DNA of 45,781 bases, from NCBI GenBank assembly GCA_021802985.1, contig JAJZQW010000014.1, positions 1 to 45,781 on the forward strand. The letters run 5' to 3'. This document shows, piece by piece, positions 1 through 8,871 of the stretch; the stretch's first letter is position 1; each line of letters opens with the position of its first letter. Below the pieces are notes generated by a model. That model ran no database searches and was not told the DNA's origin. It was given only the letters and a program-made list of their open reading frames with translations. This DNA comes from Acidobacteriota bacterium. GTDB taxonomy: Bacteria > Acidobacteriota > Holophagae > Holophagales > Holophagaceae. A program made the position numbers and the translations under genes.

Positions 1-478
1 TCTGTTTTAACCTAATCTGGGTTCGGATCCCCAGCGGAAAGGGCGAGTGGGTCTGAGGCGTGGATTCGGGTGGATCGATCTGGATGCAATCTGGCCCACC
101 TGCTGAGGGTTTGTTGGGTTGTCAAATTGGTTACTTCCATGATTCGCCCGAGCTCCGCCTTCGGTCAAGCACAACCCGATGGAGAAGCGGCCTGGTGTCC
201 GGTGAAGCCAGCGCTTCAGGGTGACTGCTGTTTTCGGCTGGAACAGTCGAGCATCGCAGCTATGACCCTGGGCTGCTGGATCACGGCGATGTTCTGCCTC
301 CGGCTGTCCCACTCGGGGCCGGCCAAGGACATCTGCGGCGAGCCTGAAGCAGGGAAGGCTGTGAGGCGGGCTTCAAACATGGAAATGCGTGCCAAGGCCC
401 AACGACCTGCGCTCACTCAGCCTTTCACTAACTTCACCGCGAATGCGGTGAAGCCAGGAGGGCACAGACGCTGAGGAT
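1..478. other. Leading region without a convincing gene
   Basis: No reading frame here has convincing protein character. The frames on both strands are short, cysteine- and arginine-rich, overlap one another and lack a clear ribosome binding site. Base composition is less GC-rich than the genes that follow. The only structure I can point to is a 9-bp hairpin at 432-453, just past the end of the minus-strand operon. The region could hold part of an intergenic or decayed element cut by the window edge, but nothing identifies it. Confidence 0.5.
432..453. terminator. 9-bp hairpin after the aroB-TPR operon
   Basis: Perfect 9-bp inverted repeat (CTTCACCGC / GCGGTGAAG) with a 4-nt loop, 26 bases beyond the stop of the last minus-strand gene. 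There is no T-tract on the minus strand, so it is at best a weak or Rho-assisted 3' end. Confidence 0.35.
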
Positions 479-958
479 CTACCGCCCCACGTCCTCCCAC
501 CGCTTCCGGTCCAGCCACACCTGCTCGGTCAGACCCTTGGGGTCCTGGCCCTGCCAGTGCAGCTTGAGGGGGCCCGTGGCGTCCTTTTTGGTCACGGTGA
601 CGCCGGGGCCCTCGCCGGTGCGGAGGAGCTTCAGCAGGGCCTCCACACTGGGCACCTGGGGCAGGAAGGGCAGCGGCAGATCCGCCAGGGTGGCGGCCCG
701 CTGATCCAGCTTCTGCCGGGGGGCCAGCACGTGGTAGCCCGAGGCCTGATCGCCTTCCAGCAGCACCAGGCGCTCGCCCAGGCCGTGGAGTTCGAGCACG
801 AGCTTTCCGGTGGCGGCATCCATGAGCAGGCTGAGGGTGCCCGTGCCTTCGCCATCCGGACCCGAGTACCCCCAGCCGTACTGGGCCCGCACGGGGGCCG
901 CAGGCACGGCCGGGGCGGGCGCGGTCTGGGCGGGGGTCGCCTGGAAGAACAGGATCAC
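479..958 (-). CDS. Hypothetical protein, possibly LolB/DUF4292-like
   Basis: Encodes 159 residues. It starts at a GTG whose last bases overlap the TGA of the upstream TPR gene (GTGA, 4 nt), with a GGAGG Shine-Dalgarno 4 nt before it, so the two genes are translationally coupled. The N-terminus is Ala/Pro-rich (about residues 7-24), followed by a stretch that reads like a beta-sheet protein with alternating hydrophobic strands, and a charged C-terminus. I cannot assign a family from motifs. In other Gram-negatives a TPR gene of this kind often precedes lolB, and the beta-strand pattern would suit a LolA/LolB or DUF4292 fold, but no lipobox cysteine is visible. That link is inference only. Last gene of the four-gene minus-strand operon. 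Confidence 0.7.
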   Translation of the reverse strand: MILFFQATPAQTAPAPAVPAAPVRAQYGWGYSGPDGEGTGTLSLLMDAATGKLVLELHGLGERLVLLEGDQASGYHVLAPRQKLDQRAATLADLPLPFLPQVPSVEALLKLLRTGEGPGVTVTKKDATGPLKLHWQGQDPKGLTEQVWLDRKRWEDVGR

Positions 959-2805
959 GGAGCCTCCTCGTCATCGTCGTCGGCGGCCGGGACAGGCGCC
1001 GCCACCTTCTCGGCCTGCTGTTTCGCGATGCGCAACCGGAGGTCGCCGAGGCGCTTCGCCAGGGCGTCCCGGTCGGGGAAGACGAAGGCCAGGGCGCGCT
1101 CCCACTGGTCCGCGGCCTCCTCCAGCTTGCCCTGCTTCAGCAGCACCTCGCCCAGGTGCCGGCGAACCTCGGGGCTGAAGGGACTCAGCTCCACGGCCCG
1201 GCGCAGCGTCGTCTCGGCCTCGGCCACGCGACCCAGCTTGAACTGGGCCCAGCCCAGGCTGTCCACCACGTTGCCACTGTCCGGCGTGGCCTTGGCGCTG
1301 GCCTCGATGAGGGCCGCGGCCTCGGGCAGATCCTGTTCCTGCTCCAGCAGCAGGTAGCCCAGGTTGTTCTGCACCATGGGATTGGCGGGTGCCATCTGCT
1401 GGGCCTCGCGGAGGATGCGGAGGGCGTCCTTGGGCCGGTCGAGCTGCTCGTAAGCGGTACTCTGCATGATGAGCAGATCCACATCGCGCACGGGGCCGAG
1501 CGCGCGGGCCTGTTCGAGGGCCTCGAGGCACTTGTCCCAGCGGCGGAATTCCGACCAGAGGGCGGCCATGCCTTCCTTATGGAACTGCTCCAGGGCCGCC
1601 CGGGCCTCCTTGCGGGAGAAGAAGGCGTACTCCAGGTCCTTCTCGGGAAGGGCCTTGGCCTGGGTGAAGAAGGGCACCTTCGGGAAGCGCTGGATCCCAG
1701 CCTTGATGGCGGCCAGGGCGGCCTTCCAGTCGTTGCGGCTGATGTGCGCCTGGCAGATGAACACCTGCATTTCGCCGGCCACCTCGCTCCGCGGGGGCTG
1801 ACGCTTGACGAAGGCCAGCAGCTCGGTCCCCTTGCCCTGAAGCAGCAGGGATTCGGCGTAGAGGGCCTGGGCCCCGTCGGAAACGGGGTCCTTGTCGACG
1901 GGGGCATCGACCAGGGGTTTCAGCCGGGCTTCGGCCTCGGCGAAGCGGCCCAGGTTCATGAGCGCCATGGCCGTGTTGAAGCTGATGCGCGGGCTGGGTT
2001 TCAGGGCCTCGGCCCGGCCCAGGCTCTCCAGGGCTTCGCGGTAACGCATGGTCTGGAGGCGGATCAGGGAGATGTTCTCCCAGAGGGCCGGCTCCTGGGG
2101 CAGGTGCTTGGCCAGCAGGAGGAAGCTCTCCTCGGCGTGGGCGAGGAAGCCGGACTTGATCTGCTCGCGGGCCAGGTCCTCCAGCATGCGAAGCTGGCGG
2201 TCGTCGGGGTGGTGGGCGTTGAGCGCCAGCACGGCCTCCCGCTTCCCGGGGTAGTTCCCGGTGGCCACGGCCTGGAGGTAGGCGCGCTCCCAGGCCGGGG
2301 CGAAGGAGGGCCGCAGCCGGCCCAGGCGGAGCCAAGCCTTCAGGGCCTCGGGGCCGTCATGGACCTGTTCGGAGACCTCCCCCAGCCGGCCCCAGAGCTC
2401 GGGATCCTGGGGCAGCAGGGCCGCGGCGGCCTTCAGATCCTTCTGGGCCTCCGGGAACAGGGACGGGTCCTTCTGGCTGCGCTGGACCTGGAGCAGGGCC
2501 AGATGCGCCCGCGCCTCCCCGTTCTGGGGGGCCAGGGCCACGGCCTTCTCCGCCGGCACCAAGGCGCCGTCGAAATCCCGGGATTCCTGAAGGGCCTCGG
2601 AGAGGCGCAAGCGGGCCTCCGCGCTCTGGGGCACCAGGGCCACCACCCGCCGGTAGATGGCCGCGGCGCCTTCCGGATCGGTGCCGCCGCCCCGGAGCTG
2701 AAGGGCGCGGGCCTCGAGCATGAGGGCACGGACGTCCACCTGGGGCGCGGCGAGGAGGGGCGGCAGCAGCAGGCCCGCCAGGATCAGGGTTCGGAAATCA
2801 CGCAC
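955..2805 (-). CDS. Exported TPR-repeat protein
   Basis: 616 residues from a GTG at 2805. I chose this start because AAGAGG lies 6 nt upstream; a TTG at 2823 would add six residues. The N-terminus is a signal-peptide-like segment (charged RDFR, then a Leu-rich core ending LLAAP), suggesting export. The rest is a string of degenerate tetratricopeptide repeats; units with the pattern A..LGR..EA...L appear throughout and the clearest lie in the last 200 residues. It ends in an acidic Asp/Glu tail. TPR arrays serve as protein-binding scaffolds; the partner is unknown. The first 8 nt overlap the end of aroB and the last 4 nt overlap the next gene, so it sits in the middle of a coupled operon. No catalytic domain is seen. 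Confidence 0.85.
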   Translation of the reverse strand: MRDFRTLILAGLLLPPLLAAPQVDVRALMLEARALQLRGGGTDPEGAAAIYRRVVALVPQSAEARLRLSEALQESRDFDGALVPAEKAVALAPQNGEARAHLALLQVQRSQKDPSLFPEAQKDLKAAAALLPQDPELWGRLGEVSEQVHDGPEALKAWLRLGRLRPSFAPAWERAYLQAVATGNYPGKREAVLALNAHHPDDRQLRMLEDLAREQIKSGFLAHAEESFLLLAKHLPQEPALWENISLIRLQTMRYREALESLGRAEALKPSPRISFNTAMALMNLGRFAEAEARLKPLVDAPVDKDPVSDGAQALYAESLLLQGKGTELLAFVKRQPPRSEVAGEMQVFICQAHISRNDWKAALAAIKAGIQRFPKVPFFTQAKALPEKDLEYAFFSRKEARAALEQFHKEGMAALWSEFRRWDKCLEALEQARALGPVRDVDLLIMQSTAYEQLDRPKDALRILREAQQMAPANPMVQNNLGYLLLEQEQDLPEAAALIEASAKATPDSGNVVDSLGWAQFKLGRVAEAETTLRRAVELSPFSPEVRRHLGEVLLKQGKLEEAADQWERALAFVFPDRDALAKRLGDLRLRIAKQQAEKVAAPVPAADDDDEEAP

Positions 2806-3862
2806 GGGCGGCCTCTTGGGCAAGGAGCTGAATCAGACGGGCATGGGGACGGGCCCAGGCCTCGGGGGGAAGGATCCGCTGGATCGCGGGTTCTCCGACC
2901 CTGGGAAGAATGCAGTGGATCTCCGTGGCCGGATGGTCCTCGGTGCTGTGGGCGGCGGCACGGGCCTTCTTGTCCCGGTGGAGGAGCGGAAGGCAGGCGG
3001 GCCAGGGCGCCACGGAGGCGGCGAGGGGCGCCAGGCGCCGGGCCAGGAGGTCCAGGAACTCGGCGGGGAAGGGCTTCAGGTCCAGGTCCTCCACCAGCAG
3101 GCACGAGGCCAGCAGGCCGAGACCCACGGCCTCGCCATGGAGCAGCCGGTAGTCCGAGCCCGCCTCCAGCGCGTGGCCCAGGGTGTGCCCCATGTTCAGC
3201 AGACGCCGCTCGCCCGCTTCGCGGGGATCGCGGTGGACCACGCCGGCCTTGTAGGCCAGGGCGCGTTCCACCCAGGCCTGCCTGACCGGGCCGTCCTGGA
3301 GCATCTCCGAGGCCCAGACCATCTCCCCCTGGATCAGGGCGGTCTTCACCAGCTCCCAGCGCCCGTTTTCCAGGTGCCGGGTCGGCAGGCTGGCCAGGAA
3401 GTCCGTGCAGGCCACCAGCCGGCGGGGCGGATGGAAGGCCCCCACCAGGTTCTTGCCGGCGGCCAGATCCGCGCCGGTCTTGCCGCCCAGCCCCGCATCC
3501 GCCATGGCGAGCAGGGTCGTCGGCCAGGCCTGCCAGGCCACGCCCCGGAGGTAGAGGGAGGCCGCCAGCCCCGTGAGGTCCGTCAGCACCCCGCCGCCCA
3601 GGGCCACCACAGTGGCCTCCCGGTGGAGCGGCACCCGGGCCCAGTGTTCCAGCCACGGAAGCAGGGTGCGCAGCTTCTTCTCCGTCTCGTCCACCGAGAC
3701 CCAGAGCGCATGGTCCGGCTCGGGCATGCCCGCGCCCCGCCAGGCGTCCCGCAGGCGCTCGTCCCCCAGCAGCGTCCAGGGCCCTTCGGGCAGGAGGTTG
3801 GCGTCCGGCGTCTCCACAAGGAAGACCTCGGTGGCAAAGCCGGAGGGCGTAGCGAGTCGCAT
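2798..3862 (-). CDS. aroB: 3-dehydroquinate synthase
   Basis: Shikimate-pathway enzyme that converts DAHP to 3-dehydroquinate in the cytoplasm, using NAD and a divalent metal. The 354-residue length is normal. Recognised by the NAD-binding GGGVLTDLTG run, the PTTLLAMADAGLGGKTG block, GKNLVGAF, the ELVKTALI helix, and the metal-ligand region NMGHTLGHALE followed by HGEAVGLG. The start is an ATG preceded by GAGGGA, one base after the stop of the PA-domain gene. The C-terminal end overlaps the TPR gene by 8 nt. A second shikimate-pathway activity, shikimate kinase, is encoded about 5 kb away in the fusion gene at 8872. Neighbouring genes in this operon have no evident aromatic-pathway role. Confidence 0.96.
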   Translation of the reverse strand: MRLATPSGFATEVFLVETPDANLLPEGPWTLLGDERLRDAWRGAGMPEPDHALWVSVDETEKKLRTLLPWLEHWARVPLHREATVVALGGGVLTDLTGLAASLYLRGVAWQAWPTTLLAMADAGLGGKTGADLAAGKNLVGAFHPPRRLVACTDFLASLPTRHLENGRWELVKTALIQGEMVWASEMLQDGPVRQAWVERALAYKAGVVHRDPREAGERRLLNMGHTLGHALEAGSDYRLLHGEAVGLGLLASCLLVEDLDLKPFPAEFLDLLARRLAPLAASVAPWPACLPLLHRDKKARAAAHSTEDHPATEIHCILPRVGEPAIQRILPPEAWARPHARLIQLLAQEAARA

Positions 3863-3863
3863 G

Positions 3864-4505
3864 TCAGTCCCTCGCCCGGGGGGTGGCCACGGTGCGCTTG
3901 AGCTTCAGCCCGAGGGACAGAGTCGTCCAGGGGGCGTAGATGAAGTCCTGGCTCTGCGGCTGGCCCGTTTCGCGGATCTTCTGGAGCCGGGCCGCCAGGT
4001 CGCCGCAGTCGGCCGCGAGGGTGGCGGGGGGCATCACCAGCACCGGCAGGCCCAGCTTCGCCGGGCCCTCCTCGTCCCTGGGGGGATGCAGGGGGCCCTC
4101 CGCCAGCACGATCACCGCCGCCACCTGGGCGTGCGCCAGCTTCCTCAACCGCGCCGAGAGGGTGCGTTCCCCCTTTGGCAGGCGCGCGAAGGCGGGGAGG
4201 TCCGGCACGGATCGCCCGATCACCGCGACGCGGTCCTTGAGCTCGATGCCCGCGAAATCGTCGTAGCCGCCGGGCACCTGGACGCCGAAGCCCACGAAGG
4301 CCAGGGCCTTGTTCTGGAACTCGGCATCCGCGCTGAACCCCAGGGCCTCCACATCCTTCCCCCACACCAGGGTCTGGCCGAACTCACCCTTGAAGAGCTG
4401 CGCCCGGGCCGCCACCCGCTCGATGCGAGGGCGCGCCACCCGCGCCGGGGGGGCGGCCACCAGCGCCGCGGCGGGGACGATGACGAGGGCGATCCAGGGA
4501 CGCAT
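3864..4505 (-). CDS. Exported stand-alone PA-domain protein (M28 peptidase N-terminal half)
   Basis: 213 residues from the ATG at 4505; AAGGAG sits 5 nt upstream. A GTG at 4511 is also in frame but lies within that Shine-Dalgarno. A signal peptide covers about residues 1-20. The body matches the protease-associated lid of M28-family aminopeptidases: FVGFGVQVPGGYDDFAGIEL followed by a DRVAVIG strand, then a central helix and the PVLVMPP strand. The C-terminus resembles the TG.P.S segment that normally leads directly into the zinc peptidase domain, but the protein stops there. No metal-binding His/Asp/Glu peptidase motifs follow; aroB starts one base later. It may be a truncated peptidase or a PA domain used alone for binding. 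First gene of the operon, divergent from the ABC exporter. Confidence 0.75.
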   Translation of the reverse strand: MRPWIALVIVPAAALVAAPPARVARPRIERVAARAQLFKGEFGQTLVWGKDVEALGFSADAEFQNKALAFVGFGVQVPGGYDDFAGIELKDRVAVIGRSVPDLPAFARLPKGERTLSARLRKLAHAQVAAVIVLAEGPLHPPRDEEGPAKLGLPVLVMPPATLAADCGDLAARLQKIRETGQPQSQDFIYAPWTTLSLGLKLKRTVATPRARD

Positions 4506-4510
4506 GTCCA

Positions 4511-4516
4511 CTCCTT
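4511..4516 (-). promoter_or_regulatory. Shine-Dalgarno that fixes the PA-domain gene start
   Basis: AAGGAG on the minus strand, 5 nt before the ATG at 4505. It overlaps the alternative in-frame GTG at 4511-4509, which argues for the ATG. Confidence 0.6.
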
Positions 4517-4595
4517 GCGTACCTGTACTTTACCGGCCAAGGGCGGATCCGTCCCCCCGGACCGGACGGGACCGGGAGTGTGGGAGAATGGGACC

Positions 4596-6383
4596 ATGTC
4601 GGAACAAGGAGCCTTCTTCCAGCCGGACCAGGTGGACGATCGTCCCCTCAAGCATGCGCTGCTCTGGCGGCTGGCCGGCTACCTGAAGCCCTACTGGCAT
4701 GCCCTGGTGGCGCTCCTTCTGCTCATGAGCCTCGGGGCCTTCCTGGAGGTCATGCCCTCGGAACTCACCCTCCGGCTCATCAACCGGTTCATGGACCACG
4801 GCAGCCTGCGCGGCGCCACGCCCCTGGTGGCAGGCTTCATCGGCGTCCTCGTGGGGGGCTTCCTCGTCAGCTTCCTCCGCTACTACCTGCTGGCCTGGGT
4901 GGGCCAGAAGGCCGTGGTGGACCTGCGGGTGCAGCTGTTCACCCACCTGATGGGACGCAGCACCCACTTCTTCCACCGCAATCCCGTGGGCCGCCTGATG
5001 ACCCGCGTCACCAGCGATGTCCAGAACCTGAACGAGATGTTCGCCTCCGGCTTCGTGGCCATCGTGGGGGACGCCATGTCCCTGCTGGCCATTGTGGGCT
5101 GGATGTTCTGGACGAATGCGGGCATGGCCCTGGTGGCCCTGGGCATCCTGCCCCTGCTGCTGGTGGCCACGGAGGTCTTCCGCCGCCGGGCCGGCGAGGC
5201 CTTCCGGGAGACCCAGCGGCGCTATGCGGCCATCAACGCCTACCTGCAGGAACAGATCTCCGGCATGGGCCTCGTCCAGGTGAACGCCCAGGAGGCCCGG
5301 AGCGAACGGACGTTCATGGGGCTGAACCAGGACTACCTCGACGCCTTCCTCCGCACTATCTTCGCCTACGCCGTGTTCTTCCCCGTGGTGGAGTTCATCA
5401 CGTCGGGCACCCTGGCCGCGCTGATCTTCTACGCCGGCTTCAAGCTCAAGGCCGGAGCCATCACCTGGGGCCTGCTGCTGGCCTTCATCCAGCAATCCGC
5501 GCGCTTCTTCCGGCCCATCCGGGAACTGGCGGAGCGCTACAACGTGATGCAGACGGCCCTGGCCTCCAGCGAGCGCATCTTCCGCCTCCTGGACAACCAG
5601 GAATCGATCCCCGAGGCGGCGGAGGCCCGGCCGGCCACCTTCCAGCACGAGATCCGCTTCGAAGAGGTCACCTTCGCCTACGACGCGGGCGGTCGCCAGG
5701 TGGTCCGCGGCCTGAGCGGCGTGATCCCCAAGGGCCAGCGGGTGGCGGTGGTCGGGCACACGGGTGCCGGCAAGAGCACCCTCATCAACCTCCTCATGCG
5801 CTTCTACGATCCCCTGGAGGGCCGCATCACCCTGGACGGCGAGGACACCCGGGAACTCCGCACCCGCGAGGTGCGCGATCTCTTCGGCCTGGTGCTCCAG
5901 GATGTCTTCGTCTTCTCGGGCACGCTGCGGGACAACATCCTGCTGGACCGCCCCCTGGACGAGACGCGCCTCGCCTCGGTGCTGGAACAGAGCCAGCTGA
6001 AGGACCTGGTGGCGCGGCTGCCCCTGGGCCTGGATACGCAGGTGGGCGAGCGGGGCCAGAAGCTCAGCGCCGGCGAGCGCCAGCTGCTCGCCTTCGCCCG
6101 GATGCTCTACCAGGAACCGGCGGTGCTGCTGCTGGACGAGGCCACCGCCAACATCGACTCGGAAACCGAAGCCAAGATCCAGACCGTCATCGAGCGCGTC
6201 AGCCATCGGCTGACCACCTTCACCATCGCCCACCGCCTGTCCACCATCCGCGAGGCCGACGAGATCTGGGTGATGGACCAGGGCGCCCTGGTGGAGCGCG
6301 GCACCCACGATGGCCTCATCGCCCAGGACGGCGTCTACGCCAAGCTCGTGCGGCTGCAGTTCTCCGAGGGCGAGGCGGCCTGA
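4596..6383 (+). CDS. ABC exporter, fused membrane and ATPase domains (MdlB/MsbA type)
   Basis: 595 residues from the ATG at 4596; the frame is open far upstream but the protein-like sequence begins here. An ABC type-1 exporter membrane domain with about six helices fills residues 20-330. The ATPase domain follows: Walker A GHTGAGKST near residue 387, a Q-loop in GLVLQDVFVFSG, signature LSAGERQ (a variant of LSGGQ), Walker B VLLLDEATANID and the switch His in TIAHRLS. The variant signature and the DEATANID block resemble the MdlB-type half of heterodimeric multidrug exporters, but no MdlA-like partner gene is adjacent, so it may act as a homodimer. Substrate unknown; it could be a lipid, a peptide or a drug. 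It is transcribed divergently from the PA-domain gene, with an 90-nt gap containing both promoters. Confidence 0.93.
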   Translation: MSEQGAFFQPDQVDDRPLKHALLWRLAGYLKPYWHALVALLLLMSLGAFLEVMPSELTLRLINRFMDHGSLRGATPLVAGFIGVLVGGFLVSFLRYYLLAWVGQKAVVDLRVQLFTHLMGRSTHFFHRNPVGRLMTRVTSDVQNLNEMFASGFVAIVGDAMSLLAIVGWMFWTNAGMALVALGILPLLLVATEVFRRRAGEAFRETQRRYAAINAYLQEQISGMGLVQVNAQEARSERTFMGLNQDYLDAFLRTIFAYAVFFPVVEFITSGTLAALIFYAGFKLKAGAITWGLLLAFIQQSARFFRPIRELAERYNVMQTALASSERIFRLLDNQESIPEAAEARPATFQHEIRFEEVTFAYDAGGRQVVRGLSGVIPKGQRVAVVGHTGAGKSTLINLLMRFYDPLEGRITLDGEDTRELRTREVRDLFGLVLQDVFVFSGTLRDNILLDRPLDETRLASVLEQSQLKDLVARLPLGLDTQVGERGQKLSAGERQLLAFARMLYQEPAVLLLDEATANIDSETEAKIQTVIERVSHRLTTFTIAHRLSTIREADEIWVMDQGALVERGTHDGLIAQDGVYAKLVRLQFSEGEAA

Positions 6384-6586
6384 GGCCCCGGGCGACAGCA
6401 AAGGCGCAAGGGCTGGTGGCAAAAAACAAAGGAAACGGACCGGATTCTGCCCTGCCCGGATGGCCCTCATGAATGGCCTCAATTCGGGATAGGAGGTCCT
6501 TCATCTTGATCGGAACGGGCCACACACATCGGCACCACTATTAGGTAAAGACAATATTTAAAAGCACCTATGGAGTGGCATAAACG

Positions 6587-8842
6587 GTGCGTGACTGTTG
6601 CATCGTTGGAGAGCCGACCCATGCATTCCGGTTTGTCGTCATGTTGATACCAGGTCCCGGAGGGCAGGGTCACGAATCCTCGGACAAGGAGAATCGCACC
6701 CCCGTGGTGGCGCGTTTCGGTCCGAAGGTGGCTGCCCACCGCATCCCTGCGGCCTTGTCCAGACTCGCGGGCGTCCAGACTGCAACGGACCTCCCGAAGC
6801 CGGCATTGATCACGCCCAGCTTCGAAAAGGAATCCACGCCGATCCTTTGCGTGGAGGATGACCGCGCCACGCGTGCACTCATCGTCCATATCCTTGGGAA
6901 ACGGTTCTCTCGCATCCTGGTTGCCAAGGATGGGGTAGAGGGTCTGGAAATCTTCAAGCGCCACCGTCCCCCCATCGTCGTCACTGACATCGACATGCCC
7001 GAAATGAATGGCATCGATATGGCGCGGGCCATCAGGGTCGAGGAACCGAACACGCAGATCATCGTCATTACCGCCAGCGGTGAATCCGCAGCCATCCTCG
7101 CGGCGGTGGATGTCGGGATCATCGACTATGTCTTGAAGCCCATCGCCACCGAACGGCTAAACACGGCCGTGGACAAATGCTTTCGAGTGAAAATTCTTGA
7201 GCGGGCGCTTCTGTCCTCCAAAAACAGGGTCGAAAGCATCCTTGAAAGCATCGGGGATGCCTTCTTCGCCTTGGAGAAGGACTGGCGGTTTACCTATCTC
7301 AACAAACGGGCCGAAGATCATTTCAAGGCACCCCGAGCGGCGCTTCTTGGAAGCTCATTCCGGGACCTTGGACCCGATCTGGTGGGGCCTCAGCGGGCCT
7401 ATGCCGAGGCCATGGAAACCCAGGAGCGGCGCTCCTTCGAGCTGTTTGTGCCCGCCTTTGGGCGTTGGCATGATGTGAGTATTTTCCCCCAGGAAGGCGG
7501 AATCTCCGTCTACCTGCGGGACATCACGGAGAAAAAGAAGCATGAGGATGAAATCCAGTCCCTCGCCTTCCACGACAAGCTCACGGGGTTGCCGAACCGG
7601 GCGCTGCTGCAGGAACGCCTCAAGCACACGATCCAGTGGTGCAAGCGGAGCGGCCAGCGGGGGGCCATCCTCTTCCTCGACCTGGATCGCTTCAAGGCCA
7701 TCAACGATTCGATGGGGCATGAGGCTGGGGATCAGGTGCTCCAGGAAGTGGCCAGGCGCCTGCGTTCTTGCCTTCGCGATTGCGACACCGTGGCCCGCCT
7801 GGGCGGGGATGAATTCGTCATCATCCTGGAAGGCTTCGATCACCCCGACACCATCCACTCCGTGACCCATCGTCTCCTCTTCGCCCTTTCACCGGAGATC
7901 ACGGTGCAGGGGCTTCCCCTCAGCATCACCTGCAGCATCGGGATCTCCCTCATTCCGGGCGATGGAGAGACCGTGGATGAACTGCTCAAGGCTTCCGATA
8001 CCGCGATGTACCACAGCAAAGATCACGGGAAGAATGCCTACCATTTCTACAGTCCCGCCATGAACATCGAAAAGCGGCAGTTCCTGCAACTGGAAGTCGC
8101 ACTGAGGAAGGCCGTCAAGGAGCATGACTTCCTCCTGCACTACCAGCCTCAATTCGACCTGCGAACGCTGGAGCTCCTGGGATTCGAAGCCCTCGTCCGG
8201 TGGCGTCACCCGGAACTGGGCTTGATCGAACCCGATGCCTTCATTCCGCTAGCCGAGGAGACCGGCCTCATCCTCCTGCTGGGCGACTGGGTGCTGGAAA
8301 CCGCGTGCGGTCAGACCCGTACTTGGATGGACCACCATCCCACCTCCCTGCGCATGGCCGTGAATTTGTCGGGTCGCCAGTTCTGGCAGAGCAATCTCGT
8401 GGAAACCATCGCCCGGGGACTCGACAAGGCAGGCCTCTCCCCGGATTGCCTGGAACTCGAGATCACGGAAAGCATGGTCATGCGAGATGTGGATCAGGCC
8501 ATTGCCAAGATGCATGAATTGGCTGCCATGGGGATTCGCCTGTCCATGGATGATTTCGGGACGGGCTATAGCTCTCTGGCCGCCCTCAAGCGCTTCCCCA
8601 TCCACACGCTGAAGATCGACAAGTCCTTCATCAAGGACGTCACCACCAACCAGAACGATGCGGCCATCTCGGCTTCCATCATCGCCTTGGCCCACACCAT
8701 GAATCTCACGGTGATCGCCGAAGGCATCGAGACCCGGGAGCAACTGGAGTTCCTGCTGGAGAAGGGCTGTGAGATCGGCCAAGGCTACTTCTTCAGCAAA
8801 CCCATCGAGGCCTCCGAGGCGGAATTGATGCTTGCGGGGTAA
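6587..8842 (+). CDS. Response regulator-PAS-GGDEF-EAL cyclic-di-GMP signalling protein
   Basis: 751 residues from GTG 6587, with GGAG 11 nt upstream; the ATG at 6641 is an alternative. Residues 1-83 match nothing I know. Then come a CheY-like receiver (acidic pair near 90-92, phospho-acceptor Asp134 in VVTDIDMPEM, Lys in LKP), a PAS domain (about 213-315), a GGDEF domain with an intact GGDEF motif at 406-410 and an upstream RxxD inhibitory site (RDCD), and an EAL domain (EAL at 534-536, then NLSGRQF, ELEITES, DDFGTGYSS, KIDKSF, AEGIET). Both catalytic sites look intact, so it could make and degrade c-di-GMP under control of phosphorylation. No histidine kinase is adjacent. Local base composition, especially at the 5' end, is less GC-rich than that of its neighbours. 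A PilZ protein is encoded 2 kb downstream. Confidence 0.93.
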   Translation: MRDCCIVGEPTHAFRFVVMLIPGPGGQGHESSDKENRTPVVARFGPKVAAHRIPAALSRLAGVQTATDLPKPALITPSFEKESTPILCVEDDRATRALIVHILGKRFSRILVAKDGVEGLEIFKRHRPPIVVTDIDMPEMNGIDMARAIRVEEPNTQIIVITASGESAAILAAVDVGIIDYVLKPIATERLNTAVDKCFRVKILERALLSSKNRVESILESIGDAFFALEKDWRFTYLNKRAEDHFKAPRAALLGSSFRDLGPDLVGPQRAYAEAMETQERRSFELFVPAFGRWHDVSIFPQEGGISVYLRDITEKKKHEDEIQSLAFHDKLTGLPNRALLQERLKHTIQWCKRSGQRGAILFLDLDRFKAINDSMGHEAGDQVLQEVARRLRSCLRDCDTVARLGGDEFVIILEGFDHPDTIHSVTHRLLFALSPEITVQGLPLSITCSIGISLIPGDGETVDELLKASDTAMYHSKDHGKNAYHFYSPAMNIEKRQFLQLEVALRKAVKEHDFLLHYQPQFDLRTLELLGFEALVRWRHPELGLIEPDAFIPLAEETGLILLLGDWVLETACGQTRTWMDHHPTSLRMAVNLSGRQFWQSNLVETIARGLDKAGLSPDCLELEITESMVMRDVDQAIAKMHELAAMGIRLSMDDFGTGYSSLAALKRFPIHTLKIDKSFIKDVTTNQNDAAISASIIALAHTMNLTVIAEGIETREQLEFLLEKGCEIGQGYFFSKPIEASEAELMLAG

Positions 8843-8871
8843 CCCTGCGGCCAGGCTGGCAGACTGGAGCC

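Noticed and set aside
70..474. Open frame of 134 codons at the left edge
   Set aside because: Cys- and Arg-rich with no recognisable domain or ribosome binding site, and overlapped by other equally long frames on the other strand.
1156..3285. Long plus-strand frame across the TPR and aroB genes
   Set aside because: Antisense shadow typical of GC-rich coding DNA; the two real genes on the minus strand explain it.
3573..4595. Upstream extension of the ABC exporter frame
   Set aside because: It is antisense to aroB and the PA-domain gene, and its amino-acid content is not protein-like; the exporter begins at 4596.
6316..6525. Short minus-strand frame beginning with a helix-like segment
   Set aside because: After the first 25 codons it runs into Arg/Pro-rich shadow of the exporter gene, and there is no upstream site.
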